Shown: positions 54,594 to 63,936, counted from the first letter of the stretch. The stretch is DNA of 64,000 nt from Lutibacter oceani (GCF_003384935.1 NZ_QTTQ01000012.1:248001-312000), one strand, 5' to 3'. The notes: generated by a model not told the origin, from the sequence alone. Translations and numbers: made by a program.

Positions 54594-55808
54594 ATGAGTA
54601 AAGAAGGTTGGAATAAAATATATAATAAGACAAATAAATTAACCAAACCTTCAAATAAAAGCCATTTAATTTCCAATAAAGATATTATAGATCTAGAACT
54701 ATTAATTAAAGATGTGCTTGTAAATTTTTTAAAGCAAGGAAATGTTCATCTTGGACTAAAAATATATATTAATAATGTTCTAAGAAATGATGTATCAAAT
54801 AAAATGCTATCAAACATTCCTTCAAAAGATATCAGTCTGGAAGATTGGTCAAAAATTATTTTTGGCGAAGAAAAATTTGGAATAATATTAAACAGTCTAG
54901 AACAATATAGTAATGATTTATCAGAAAAAGCAGCTACAATTGTAAAACCTCTTCTAGAAATTGCAGGTTTACCTTTAGGTGGCCTATCCTTTATTTTTTT
55001 TATGGGAAATTATGGTTATACTCCTTTTGGAATTCATAAAGAAGCTACTGGAGAAGAAGGTTTTTTGTTTCATTTAGGTCCGAAAAGTAAACAGTTTTAT
55101 ACTTGGGATGACCCAAAATTAAATACAATTAAGCACAACACAGAAATCTTTAAAGAAATTGATATAATGATTCCTAAATCTAAATGTTATCATCTAAATT
55201 CCGGAGATGCTATGTTTATTCCCCATCAAGTTTATCATATTGCTAATACTTCTGAATTCTCAATGAGTTTTGTTATGGATTATATTAACCCTACAAATGA
55301 AAATCTAGAAATTAATTTAATGAAATCTGCTGAAAATGAGAATAATAATACTTTAACCAATGAGTACCATTCCCCTTTAACATCAAATATTGATAGTAAT
55401 GAATGGAGTAATATTTTAAATAAAAAGTCTTTATTTTCTAAATTAGAAACAAGTTTAAAGAGGCATATTTATTCATTAAAAAGCAATGGCGGGATTTTAA
55501 AAAAATCAATAATCGTAAACAGTAGTGGTATCATTCCTAATGGTTCATTCTCTATTAAAGGGAAAGAAATATTTCCCATATTTTATGAAAAAATACTTGA
55601 TGAAAAATTACTTCTTTTTGCAAGGGGTCACCAATTTAAATTAAATTTTAATGAAAATATTCCCATGATAATTAACAAACTTAATAATGGCGAAATACTT
55701 AATCTTGATTTTATTCGTGAAACTTTAGAGCCTAAATGGCAAATAACTGATATTTTTAGTTTTATTGGAGACTTATTAAGGGTAGAGGCAATAGTTGTTA
55801 ATGACTAA
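54594..55808 (+). CDS. JmjC/cupin-like Fe(II) oxygenase with C-terminal winged-helix-like region
   Basis: A 404-residue protein I assign to the JmjC/ROX-type cupin oxygenases. The likely metal triad is His148 and Glu150 (FGIHKEATG) with His215 (IPHQVYHIANTS), on a double-stranded beta-helix of about 125-230. Residues about 300-404 are a separate globular region with IPMIINKLNNGEILNLDFIR, which resembles the winged helix of ROXA/YcfD-type protein hydroxylases. Those enzymes hydroxylate ribosomal proteins, but the substrate here is unknown and the HxE variant is less common than HxD. It is the last gene of the run and overlaps the convergent TonB receptor gene by 4 bp. Confidence 0.65.
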   Translation: MSKEGWNKIYNKTNKLTKPSNKSHLISNKDIIDLELLIKDVLVNFLKQGNVHLGLKIYINNVLRNDVSNKMLSNIPSKDISLEDWSKIIFGEEKFGIILNSLEQYSNDLSEKAATIVKPLLEIAGLPLGGLSFIFFMGNYGYTPFGIHKEATGEEGFLFHLGPKSKQFYTWDDPKLNTIKHNTEIFKEIDIMIPKSKCYHLNSGDAMFIPHQVYHIANTSEFSMSFVMDYINPTNENLEINLMKSAENENNNTLTNEYHSPLTSNIDSNEWSNILNKKSLFSKLETSLKRHIYSLKSNGGILKKSIIVNSSGIIPNGSFSIKGKEIFPIFYEKILDEKLLLFARGHQFKLNFNENIPMIINKLNNGEILNLDFIRETLEPKWQITDIFSFIGDLLRVEAIVVND

Positions 55809-58210
55809 AAATCAAAAATTACTCCAAATCTAGGCAAAACATTTCCTGAAGTATTTTCTATTGCTTCAAGGTTATATTTAGTATTATCTGAAGTGCTAAC
55901 CTGCTTATTTCCATTTTCATCTAATAAGGGAATTAAATAGGATTGTGAAGTTGATTTACTTCCATATACATTTTGAACATCGAAATAAAAGTTTAATGAA
56001 AGTTTTTTCCAATACCACGTTTTATCAACTCTAATATCTAATTGATTATACGTATTAAAACGCTCTGAATTTAACTTATTGTAATCTAATATTCCACTAT
56101 TAGAAACATCGTAATTTGTAATTATTGAAGAAACTTCAAAATTATAAGGCGTATAAGGTTGTCCGCCAACTAAGCGAAACTTAGCTCCTATTTCCCAATT
56201 TTTTAGCAATTTTTTTCCTCCTGTAACAGTTAATAAATGCCTATTATCCCAAGATGAAGGAATGTAGTTATTTAGTTTGTCTTTAAATTCACTTTTTACA
56301 AATGTATAAGAAAGTATACCATACAAACCACTGTATGATTTCTTCTGGGCTAACAATTCAAAACCATAAGATTTTCCTTTTGAATTTGATGTAACCTCCT
56401 CATTTCCAATAACCCCAAAATCTGAACCTAAATTTGCTAAACTAATTTGATCTCTTACAGAAAATGGATAATTTTTATATTTTTTGTAAAAACCTTCAAA
56501 TGTAATTTTTGAACTTGAATTTGGGTTTAATTCAAATCCAGAAACATAATGTGTTGCTTGTATAAATTTTAAGCTATTATTTTTATTCACCAATTCATTT
56601 AAATTGTTTCTATATCCCATAATTGTATATGCTGGAAGTTGCTTGTAAATTCCAGATGAAACATTTAAACTTAACTTATCGTTTATTTTATAGGATAAAG
56701 ATACCCTTGGCGAAAATTGGTTCAAAGGATTTTGCATTTCACTATTATAATCAACAGCATCTAACCTTAAACCTGCAGAAATTCCAAGTTTAGTATTAAA
56801 TGATTTGGAAATTTGACCAAAAACGGCATATTTTAACATAGATAATTCCGAAGTAAAATCAATTTCTGAAACACCAGATGCATTTGAAATTTGTTGAAAA
56901 GTAGTGTTTGTATATTTGGCATTTTCTAAACCGACACCAACATTTAATTTATAATTATTTTTTAATGTAGATGTATTTTCAAAACGCAGTTTGTTTTCAA
57001 CTTCTTTTGAAGAATAATCCAATAACAAATCCGTAGGATTATTAGTGTTATTAAAATACTTTTTAGCATTGTTACTCCATTCATTTCTACTAAACACAAT
57101 TTGTTGCATTGTATTTTCACTATAATGCTTATAATTTGCACCAATGGTATAATTCCACTGTTCTTGTACAGGGATATTACTTAAAATATAGCGGTTTCTT
57201 TTAATAGTTTCTTCATCTATAACATTTTTATTTACACTTTCGTTCAGCTTAAAATTATCAATGGCGCCCAAACCAATTATAGCAATTTCACTATTAGAAG
57301 ATAATTGATGATTAACTTTAAACTGAAAATCGTTATATGTTGGTAAAAAAGGTAATTTTATTAACTTGAATAAAAATTGCAAATAAGATTGACGCACAGA
57401 AGCTATAAAAGTAGTTTTATCACTTAATGGTCCATCTAGTGTTAAACCTGCATCAGAAGTGCCAAAAGTAGCTCTAGTATTTAATTTTTCTGGGTTTCCT
57501 TCCTTTTGAGTAAACTCAATAATAGAACTTAAAGAATTCCCTCTATTTGAAGTAAAAGCACTTGTATAAAAATCTACTTTTCTAATTAAATCGGCGTTTA
57601 TTATTCCAACAGGTCCGCCCGATGAACCTTGGGTTTGAAAATGGTTAATTACTGGAACTTCAATACCATCTAAATAAAATTTATTTTCAGAGGGAGCCCC
57701 TCCTCTAATAATAATATCATTTCTAAAACCTGGATTTGAAGCTACTCCAGGTAAAGATTGAATTACTTTTAAAACATCTCGGTTACCTCCTGGGTTTTTT
57801 TCAATTTCTGCAATACCTAAAGACTGAACAGATAATGGACTCTCAACTGACTTTTTAAATAATTTGCTTTGAATAACAACCTCAGATAATTGTTCACTAC
57901 CCTGTAATAATTCAATAAAAATATAAGGAGTTTTATCAATTGTAACTAAATAATCATCAGATAACTTAGTTTGATACCCTAAGAATGAAACTTCAATTTT
58001 AACATACCCCAAAGGCACATTTTTAATAACAAACATACCAAATTTATCAGTACTTGTGCCTAAATTAGTACCTTCAACAATAATATTTACAAAAGGTAAC
58101 GTTTCTCTTGTTTGCACATCAATTACCTTTCCTTTTATGCTCCCGGTTTCTTGTGAAAACACTAATGAGAAATTACATATAACAAGAAGATAAATTAATA
58201 TGTTTTTCAT
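55805..58210 (-). CDS. TonB-dependent receptor with carboxypeptidase-like regulatory domain
   Basis: An 801-residue outer-membrane receptor. It has a signal peptide (1-19), a carboxypeptidase-like regulatory domain (about 23-105, TGSIKGKVIDVQTRETLPFV), a plug with NRDVLKVIQSLPGVA and IIRGGAPSENKFYLDGIEVP, and a barrel ending in GNVLPRFGVIFDF. It lacks the extra N-terminal secretin/TonB short domain of SusC proteins, and there is no SusD partner, so it is not a typical polysaccharide locus. The substrate is unknown. A -7 element lies 21 nt before the ATG. Confidence 0.9.
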   Translation of the reverse strand: MKNILIYLLVICNFSLVFSQETGSIKGKVIDVQTRETLPFVNIIVEGTNLGTSTDKFGMFVIKNVPLGYVKIEVSFLGYQTKLSDDYLVTIDKTPYIFIELLQGSEQLSEVVIQSKLFKKSVESPLSVQSLGIAEIEKNPGGNRDVLKVIQSLPGVASNPGFRNDIIIRGGAPSENKFYLDGIEVPVINHFQTQGSSGGPVGIINADLIRKVDFYTSAFTSNRGNSLSSIIEFTQKEGNPEKLNTRATFGTSDAGLTLDGPLSDKTTFIASVRQSYLQFLFKLIKLPFLPTYNDFQFKVNHQLSSNSEIAIIGLGAIDNFKLNESVNKNVIDEETIKRNRYILSNIPVQEQWNYTIGANYKHYSENTMQQIVFSRNEWSNNAKKYFNNTNNPTDLLLDYSSKEVENKLRFENTSTLKNNYKLNVGVGLENAKYTNTTFQQISNASGVSEIDFTSELSMLKYAVFGQISKSFNTKLGISAGLRLDAVDYNSEMQNPLNQFSPRVSLSYKINDKLSLNVSSGIYKQLPAYTIMGYRNNLNELVNKNNSLKFIQATHYVSGFELNPNSSSKITFEGFYKKYKNYPFSVRDQISLANLGSDFGVIGNEEVTSNSKGKSYGFELLAQKKSYSGLYGILSYTFVKSEFKDKLNNYIPSSWDNRHLLTVTGGKKLLKNWEIGAKFRLVGGQPYTPYNFEVSSIITNYDVSNSGILDYNKLNSERFNTYNQLDIRVDKTWYWKKLSLNFYFDVQNVYGSKSTSQSYLIPLLDENGNKQVSTSDNTKYNLEAIENTSGNVLPRFGVIFDF

Positions 58211-58231
58211 TTTTTTAAAATTATAATTTTA

Positions 58232-58239
58232 CAAATATA
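58232..58239 (-). promoter_or_regulatory. -7 promoter element (TATATTTG) of the TonB receptor
   Basis: Minus-strand TATATTTG matches TAnnTTTG and lies 21 nt before the start at 58210. Confidence 0.5.
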
Positions 58240-58292
58240 TTATTTTTGTTTAATCTTTTTATTTTTTTATTGAACAATTTAATACAATGCAC

Positions 58293-58324
58293 AAAAAAAC
58301 CTCAATCAGAATTAGAATGAGGTT
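58293..58324 (-). terminator. intrinsic terminator after tRNA-Tyr
   Basis: Minus strand: arms AACCTCA and TGAGGTT with a loop of about 13 nt, then a run of seven Ts, just after the tRNA-Tyr 3' end. Confidence 0.75.
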
Positions 58325-58326
58325 TG

Positions 58327-58407
<81 letters not shown>

Positions 58408-58421
58408 AAATAATTTAAACT

Positions 58422-58446
58422 AAAAAACTTCTCTAAATCGAGAAGC
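58422..58446 (-). terminator. hairpin terminator between tRNA-Lys and tRNA-Tyr
   Basis: Minus strand: CTTCTC, six-base loop, GAGAAG, then six Ts. It would stop transcripts from the tRNA-Lys side; it may be partial, since tRNA-Tyr follows within 15 nt. Confidence 0.55.
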
Positions 58447-58452
58447 TTTTTG

Positions 58453-58525
58453 TGACCTGGCTGGGGCTCGAACCCAGGACCACCTCCTTAAAAGGGAGGT
58501 GCTCTACCAACTGAGCTACCAGGTC
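58453..58525 (-). tRNA. tRNA-Lys (anticodon TTT)
   Basis: Cloverleaf read on the minus strand: acceptor GACCTGG / CCAGGTC, D loop AGTTGGTAGAG, anticodon stem CTCCC with loop TTTTAA and anticodon TTT, T loop GTTCGAGCC. 73 nt. The CCA end is not encoded. Confidence 0.95.
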
Positions 58526-58584
58526 GTCTTTTTCCTTTTTAGCGGCTGCAAATATAAAGGTATATTTTAAAAAAACAAACTACT

Positions 58585-59355
58585 TTATTGATTTGTTTCA
58601 TTTAAATATGCTTCTCTAACTTTTCTGAATAAATTTGATGAATAAACAAAATTCACAATAGCCTCATTTTCAGTTTTAAAAATCTCTTTATTTGTTCCTT
58701 CCCACGCTTTTACACCATCTTTTAAAAAAACTATTTTTTCTCCAATTTCCATCACCGAATTCATATCATGAGAGTTAATTACGGTAATCATATCATATTC
58801 TTTTGTTATTTCCTGAATTAAATTATCAATTAAAGTTGCCGTATTTGGATCTAAACCTGAATTTGGTTCATCACAAAATAAATATTTCGGATTCATTACA
58901 ATTGCTCTTGCAATAGCAACTCTTTTTTGCATTCCTCCAGATATTTCAGCAGGAAACTTTTTATTAGCATTTACAAGATTTACTCTATCCAACACAAAAT
59001 TAACACGATTCAACATTTCAGAATAGCTGTTTTTAGTAAACATTTTTAAAGGAAACATTATATTTTCTTCAACCGTTAATGAATCATACAATGCACCTCC
59101 CTGAAACACCATTCCAATTTCTTTCCGTAACTGTCTTTTAGTTTTTATAGTAAGTTCAGTATGCTTTCTTCCATCAAAACATATTTCTCCTTTTTCAGGA
59201 ATATGCAACCCTAATAAACACTTTAAAAATACAGTTTTACCAGAACCGCTTTGACCAATAATCATACTTGTTTTCCCTTTTTCAAAGGTTGTTGAAACAC
59301 CTTTTAAAACAGGAATTCCACTAAATTCTTTATATAAATCTTTAACTTCAATCAT
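58585..59355 (-). CDS. ABC transporter ATP-binding protein, MlaF type
   Basis: A 256-residue ATPase. Walker A is GQSGSGKT (residues 34-41), the signature SGGMQKR is near 140, Walker B is LFCDEPNSGLD, and the switch His follows in VINSHDMNSVMEI. It pairs with the permease gene directly upstream (no gap between them). Mla-type systems move phospholipids between inner and outer membranes. The substrate-binding MlaD subunit is not in the window, so the assignment rests on the permease family. Confidence 0.9.
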   Translation of the reverse strand: MIEVKDLYKEFSGIPVLKGVSTTFEKGKTSMIIGQSGSGKTVFLKCLLGLHIPEKGEICFDGRKHTELTIKTKRQLRKEIGMVFQGGALYDSLTVEENIMFPLKMFTKNSYSEMLNRVNFVLDRVNLVNANKKFPAEISGGMQKRVAIARAIVMNPKYLFCDEPNSGLDPNTATLIDNLIQEITKEYDMITVINSHDMNSVMEIGEKIVFLKDGVKAWEGTNKEIFKTENEAIVNFVYSSNLFRKVREAYLNETNQ

Positions 59356-60096
59356 TTATCCTAATAGCATTTGAGTTAAAAAGTAATTTAATAATATAAT
59401 TACAACGCTTGTCCAAACAACAGCTTGTGTACTAGCTCTACCAACTTCTAATGAACCTCCTTTAACATAATAGCCATGATAAGCAGGTATAGTTGCTATA
59501 ACAAATGCAAAAACCAACGTTTTAATAAGTGCATATTTTATAAAATATGGATCAAAATCTAATTGAATTCCATAAATATAATCTTCGCTAAAAAATCTTC
59601 CAGTTAATAAACCAGCAATATAACCTCCATATATACCTAAAAACATTGCTAAAACTATTAATATTGGATAAAAGAACAGTGTTGCTATAATTTTGGGTAA
59701 AACTAAATAATTTAAAGAATTAATCCCCATTACTTCCAAGGCATCAATTTGCTCTGTAACTCTCATAGTTCCAATACTTGATGATATATAAGACCCTACT
59801 TTACCAGCTAAAATAACACTCATAAAAGTGGGTGCAAATTCTAAAATCATGGATCGTTTCGTTGCAAATCCAATTAAGTATTTTGGTATAAAAGGACTAT
59901 CCACATTTAAAGCTGTTTGAATAGCCACAACACCTCCCACAAAAAAGGATATAAACATTATTATCCCTAAAGATTTTAAACCTAAATCTTCAATTTCTCT
60001 AAATAATGTTTCCTTAAAAACCGACCATTTTTGTGGTTTTTTAAAAACTTGTTTCAGCATAATAAAATACTTTCCAATATGCTCTAAATAATTCAT
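59356..60096 (-). CDS. MlaE family lipid ABC transporter permease
   Basis: A 246-residue inner-membrane permease with five or six helices. The family segments are ISFFVGGVVAIQTAL, the conserved EFAPTFMSVILAGKVGSYISSSIGTMRVTEQIDALEVMG run (residues about 85-125), and VVWTSVVIILLNYFLTQ near the end. It belongs to retrograde or anterograde phospholipid transport of the Mla/Mce type. Its stop is directly followed by the ATPase start, so the two are one transcript. Confidence 0.92.
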   Translation of the reverse strand: MNYLEHIGKYFIMLKQVFKKPQKWSVFKETLFREIEDLGLKSLGIIMFISFFVGGVVAIQTALNVDSPFIPKYLIGFATKRSMILEFAPTFMSVILAGKVGSYISSSIGTMRVTEQIDALEVMGINSLNYLVLPKIIATLFFYPILIVLAMFLGIYGGYIAGLLTGRFFSEDYIYGIQLDFDPYFIKYALIKTLVFAFVIATIPAYHGYYVKGGSLEVGRASTQAVVWTSVVIILLNYFLTQMLLG

Positions 60097-60184
60097 GTAA
60101 ATTTCTTTTTGGCTAAAATATTAAATTAATACCATGTTTAATCTTTTTGTAACATAAAATTCATACGCTCGAATAAAAAATTAG

Positions 60185-60192
60185 TAATTTTG
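60185..60192 (+). promoter_or_regulatory. -7 promoter element (TAATTTTG) of the phosphatase gene
   Basis: Matches TAnnTTTG with 20 nt to the ATG at 60213. Confidence 0.55.
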
Positions 60193-60212
60193 AAATCATA
60201 AAATTATTTAAA

Positions 60213-61898
60213 ATGAAAAAACTTATTATACTATTTTTTTTAAGCATCTCACTAATTCAATGCATTGCAATAAAAGCTGAATCTAATACAGCACCTGCAC
60301 AAGAAAGTTCAAATAAAATTTATCAAACAGCAGTACAAAAAAATCCAAAATTGGTTGTTGGAATTGTTGTTGATCAAATGAGGTATGATTATTTAGTTAG
60401 ATTTTATAATAAATATGGTAACGGCGGATTTAAACGTTTAATGAAAAATGGTTACAATTTAAAAAATGTACATTATAATTACATTCCAACATACACTGCA
60501 GTTGGACATACTTCTATTTATACAGGTACTACTCCAGTTAATCACGGTATTATATCAAATAATTGGTATGATAGATTTGAAAAAAAATCCATTTATTGCG
60601 TTGATGATGTTAATTTTGAAACCGTTGGTGCAAAAACAGGTGGTAAAAAATCGCCTTATAGAATGTTAACTACAACTATTACTGATCAACTTAAGTTGGC
60701 TCAAAATATGAAAGGGAAAACCATTGGCATTTCCATTAAAGATAGATCGGCAATTTTGCCTGCAGGTCATACCGCAGATGCTGCTTATTGGTTTGAAGGT
60801 GGAGATGAAGGCAAATTTATTACAAGTACCTTTTACATGAATGAATTGCCAAATTGGGTTTCTAACTTTAACAATTCTGGTAAAGCAGATAGCTATTTAA
60901 ATGAAACCTGGAATACGTATTATAATATTTCAACCTATACTGAAACATTACCTGACAATAATAATTTTGAAGGTAAATTTAAAGGAAAAGAAACTCCTAC
61001 ATTCCCTTATAACTTAGCTGAATTAAGGACATTAAATAGTAATTATAGCTTACTCAAAGCAATTCCTTCGGGAAATTCAATTACTACAGATTTTGCTGAA
61101 GCAGCTATTTTAGGAGAACATTTAGGAAAAAGTGATTTTACAGACTTTTTAGCAGTTAGCTATTCTAGTACTGACTATGTAGGACATCAATTTGGGGTTA
61201 ATGCAAAAGAATTAGAAGATACCTACATTAGATTAGATAAAGATTTAGAGCGCTTTTTAAACTTTTTAGATATTGAAGTTGGACAAAATAACTATACTAT
61301 TTTTTTAACAGCTGACCACGCTGCAGTTCAGGTACCTGCCTATTTAAATTCTTTAAAAATTCCGGGAGGCTATTTTGACAACCAAAAATTTGAGGAATTT
61401 GTAAACAACATTACTTTAGAAAACTTCAATTCAACAGAGTTGATTGAAAATATTTCTAATTATCAAATATTTCTAAATAAACAAAAAATAAAAGAACTAA
61501 AGCTTGATATTCATAAAGTATCACAAATAATTGCAGATGAAATTTTAATATTTGAAAACATATACAAAACAGTAACCGCACATACATTACAAACTACAAG
61601 TTTTACATCAGGAATACTGCAAACACTCCAAAATGGGTACAATCAAAAATTATCCGGAGATATTTTATTTGTTCCAAACCCTTCAACAATTTCATATTCA
61701 AAAACAGGAACTACACATGGGTCTGGTTACGCTTATGACACACATGTACCACTTATTTTTTATGGTTATAATATTAAATCAGGAAGTTCAAACAATTACT
61801 ATCCAATAGTAGATATTGCTCCAACATTATCAACTTTTTTAAATATTACTGAGCCAAATGGCGCTACAGGAAATGTAATTCTTGAAGTATTAGAATAA
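60213..61898 (+). CDS. alkaline phosphatase family protein (PafA-like)
   Basis: A 561-residue exported zinc phosphatase of the type I phosphodiesterase/PafA group. It has an N-terminal signal, possibly a lipobox (SLIQC, Cys17). Metal and active-site motifs are GIVVDQMRYDY (Asp54), the nucleophile Thr in NYIPTYTAVGHTSIYTG (residues 89-105), TADHAA near residue 370 and GTTHGSGYAYDTHVPLIFYG near the end. PafA removes phosphate from sugar and other phosphomonoesters and is calcium- and phosphate-independent in related species. It is a single gene with promoter and terminator. Confidence 0.93.
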   Translation: MKKLIILFFLSISLIQCIAIKAESNTAPAQESSNKIYQTAVQKNPKLVVGIVVDQMRYDYLVRFYNKYGNGGFKRLMKNGYNLKNVHYNYIPTYTAVGHTSIYTGTTPVNHGIISNNWYDRFEKKSIYCVDDVNFETVGAKTGGKKSPYRMLTTTITDQLKLAQNMKGKTIGISIKDRSAILPAGHTADAAYWFEGGDEGKFITSTFYMNELPNWVSNFNNSGKADSYLNETWNTYYNISTYTETLPDNNNFEGKFKGKETPTFPYNLAELRTLNSNYSLLKAIPSGNSITTDFAEAAILGEHLGKSDFTDFLAVSYSSTDYVGHQFGVNAKELEDTYIRLDKDLERFLNFLDIEVGQNNYTIFLTADHAAVQVPAYLNSLKIPGGYFDNQKFEEFVNNITLENFNSTELIENISNYQIFLNKQKIKELKLDIHKVSQIIADEILIFENIYKTVTAHTLQTTSFTSGILQTLQNGYNQKLSGDILFVPNPSTISYSKTGTTHGSGYAYDTHVPLIFYGYNIKSGSSNNYYPIVDIAPTLSTFLNITEPNGATGNVILEVLE

Positions 61899-61900
61899 AA

Positions 61901-61926
61901 AAAGCCCTCGTTTGAGGGCTTTTTTT
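61901..61926. terminator. bidirectional terminator between phosphatase and KAS III-like genes
   Basis: Hairpin AAAGCCCTC / GAGGGCTTT with a four-base loop and T runs on both strands. Confidence 0.9.
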
Positions 61927-61941
61927 ATTCTAATTATTTTT

Positions 61942-63003
61942 TTAACATCTATAAACCACGGCATTTATATTCATACCTGCTCCAACAGAAGCAAAAATAA
62001 CAACGTCTCCACTATTAATTTCTTGATGTTCAATTTTTCCGTTTTTTACTAAATCAAATAAAGTTGGAACCGTTGCAACTGAACTATTTCCTAATTTGTG
62101 TATACTCATTGGCATAACCCCTTTTGGAACTTTTGTTTTATATAAACGAAAAAATCTCTTAATTATAGCTTCATCCATTTTTTCATTAGCCTGATGAATA
62201 AAAACTTTTTTAACTTCAGAAATATCAAGACCACTTTTGTCCAAAGCTGATTTCATAGCTAATGGAACATGGTTTAAACCGTATTCATAAATTTTGCGTC
62301 CTAACATTTTAATGTACCTAACATCAGGGTCTTCATTCTTATTAAACGATTTCCCAAAAAACAAATAATAACATTCATCTAAAGTATCAGTTTGGGTTGC
62401 ATGACTTAAAACACCATTTGTACCTTTCTCTGAAGCTTCAATAACACAAGCTCCTGCTCCATCAGCAAATATCATTGAATCTCTATCAAATTCATCAACA
62501 ACACGTGAAAGCGTTTCAGTTCCAATTACTAAACATTTTTTAGCAATTCCAGCTTTAATAAATGCTTCTGCTTGAATAACTCCCTCAATCCAGCCTGGAC
62601 AACCAAAAAGAATATCATAGGCTACACAGCCGGAGTTTTTAATACCTAATTTATATTTTACTCTTGAGGCTAAACTTGGTAAAACATCACTTTGTATGGT
62701 ACCGCTTTTAACATCTCCAAAATTGTGTGCTAAAATTATATAATCTAGTTCCTCTTTATTAATTCCAGCATCTTCAATGGCTTTTTTTGCAGCTAAATAA
62801 CCTAAATCAGAAGAATTTAAATCTTCTGAAGCATAGCGCCTTTCCTCGATACCTGTAATTGCTTTAAATTTTTCAATAATTTCTTCATTTTCGTTCCCAA
62901 AAGGAGTACCATCTTCATTTAAAAAATTACTATTAATAAAATCTGAATTCTTTTTAACTATACTTGGAATATAGCTTCCGGTTCCTGTTATTACTGATCT
63001 CAT
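61942..63003 (-). CDS. 3-oxoacyl-ACP synthase III-like protein (FabH family)
   Basis: A 353-residue thiolase-fold condensing enzyme. The catalytic triad is Cys135 (LFGCPGW), His270 (FIHQANEKM) and Asn306 (KLGNSSVATVPTL). Canonical FabH has ACSGF around the Cys, and the FGCPGW variant suggests a different acyl substrate or a non-initiating role. The KAS III proteins of this type in Bacteroidota form a second FabH-like copy. The protein is cytoplasmic. It is preceded by its own -7 element; the group III truncated globin gene lies 38 bp upstream. Confidence 0.85.
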   Translation of the reverse strand: MRSVITGTGSYIPSIVKKNSDFINSNFLNEDGTPFGNENEEIIEKFKAITGIEERRYASEDLNSSDLGYLAAKKAIEDAGINKEELDYIILAHNFGDVKSGTIQSDVLPSLASRVKYKLGIKNSGCVAYDILFGCPGWIEGVIQAEAFIKAGIAKKCLVIGTETLSRVVDEFDRDSMIFADGAGACVIEASEKGTNGVLSHATQTDTLDECYYLFFGKSFNKNEDPDVRYIKMLGRKIYEYGLNHVPLAMKSALDKSGLDISEVKKVFIHQANEKMDEAIIKRFFRLYKTKVPKGVMPMSIHKLGNSSVATVPTLFDLVKNGKIEHQEINSGDVVIFASVGAGMNINAVVYRC

Positions 63004-63025
63004 TTTTTTATAAAAAATTAGTAAT

Positions 63026-63033
63026 CAAATTTA
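63026..63033 (-). promoter_or_regulatory. -7 promoter element (TAAATTTG) of the KAS III-like gene
   Basis: Minus-strand TAAATTTG matches TAnnTTTG with 22 nt to the start at 63003. Confidence 0.45.
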
Positions 63034-63041
63034 AGAATGTA

Positions 63042-63425
63042 TTAATTATTTAGCTCTGAAACTTTAATTTTCATTACGGTGGCTATCGATAGTGCTCTTG
63101 ACTTTATGGCGTGTGCCATTTCACCTTCAAACAACTCATCAACAGATGCGTTAAACATTGATAACCAGCTTTTAAAATGAACTGGTTTAAATGGTTTTTC
63201 CTTTTGTAATTCTAAGTGTGGGGCCATTGCATTTTTACGATACCCACCGGAATAAAACAATATATTTTCCCAAAAATCAACTAAAGTTTGTAAATGCTTT
63301 TCTAAATGTTCAGGCTGCTCAAAATCAACAAAAAAATGATGCATTAAATCATCATTCATTAGCTTTATATAGAAAGTTTTAACCAGTAAATAAATATCCT
63401 CTCTATGCTGTATATCGTTTTTCAT
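63042..63425 (-). CDS. group III truncated haemoglobin
   Basis: A soluble 2-on-2 globin. I chose the second Met (position 63425, MKNDIQHREDIYLLVKTFY), because the first at 63452 would overlap cdd by 20 bp and adds nine residues with no pattern. This gives 127 residues. Features are DIYLLVKTFYIKLMNDD, HHFF, WENILFYSGGYRKNAMAPH and the proximal His in PVHFKSWLSMF. Group III globins bind O2 and NO; a role in NO defence or redox is inferred. It lies 7 bp after cdd and is probably co-transcribed. Confidence 0.85.
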   Translation of the reverse strand: MKNDIQHREDIYLLVKTFYIKLMNDDLMHHFFVDFEQPEHLEKHLQTLVDFWENILFYSGGYRKNAMAPHLELQKEKPFKPVHFKSWLSMFNASVDELFEGEMAHAIKSRALSIATVMKIKVSELNN

Positions 63426-63432
63426 AAATGTC

Positions 63433-63915
63433 TTAAAGAAATGATTTATCAAAAGCTATAGGAAGCAAATCTATAATAGAATTTGTTTTAATTATTTTCC
63501 CTTCTTCACCCATAAAATATACTTCAACATTAAACTTTTGTTTTAATTCATATTCTGATAAGGTTTGCCTACAAGCTCCGCAAGGAGCAACTGGTTCTTT
63601 TAAAATTTGAGAATTTGAACTTGCTGAAATAGCAAGCTTTAAAATTTTAACATTTGGATAATCTGATGCTGCTTTCCAAACAGCAACGCGTTCTGCACAC
63701 ATACCTGAAGGATATGCTGCATTTTCCTGATTATTTCCTGTAATTATTAATCCGTTTTCTAGTAAAAGGGAAGCTCCAACTTTAAATTTTGAATAAGGAG
63801 CATATGCATTTTTTTTTGTATCAATGGCTTTTTGCATTAACACCTGCACTTCATTTGGAAGTTCCTCTATAGATTCATAAACGGAAATACTAGTTGTTAA
63901 ATCAACTTTTTTCAT
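63433..63915 (-). CDS. cdd: cytidine deaminase
   Basis: A 160-residue zinc enzyme of the homotetrameric type that deaminates cytidine and deoxycytidine. The zinc site is formed by the Cys in GMCAERVAVW and the two cysteines of APCGACRQTL, with the catalytic Glu in CAER. The start MKKVDLTTSISVYESIEELP is usual for Bacteroidota. It follows the probable porV gene by 21 bp, an order I recall as common in flavobacteria, so co-transcription is likely. Confidence 0.93.
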   Translation of the reverse strand: MKKVDLTTSISVYESIEELPNEVQVLMQKAIDTKKNAYAPYSKFKVGASLLLENGLIITGNNQENAAYPSGMCAERVAVWKAASDYPNVKILKLAISASSNSQILKEPVAPCGACRQTLSEYELKQKFNVEVYFMGEEGKIIKTNSIIDLLPIAFDKSFL

Positions 63916-63936
63916 TAAAATAGTGCTGTTTAGCTA

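Noticed and set aside
55805-58210. Polysaccharide utilisation locus around the second TonB receptor
   Set aside because: There is no SusD-like gene or glycoside hydrolase nearby, so it is not a SusC/SusD locus.
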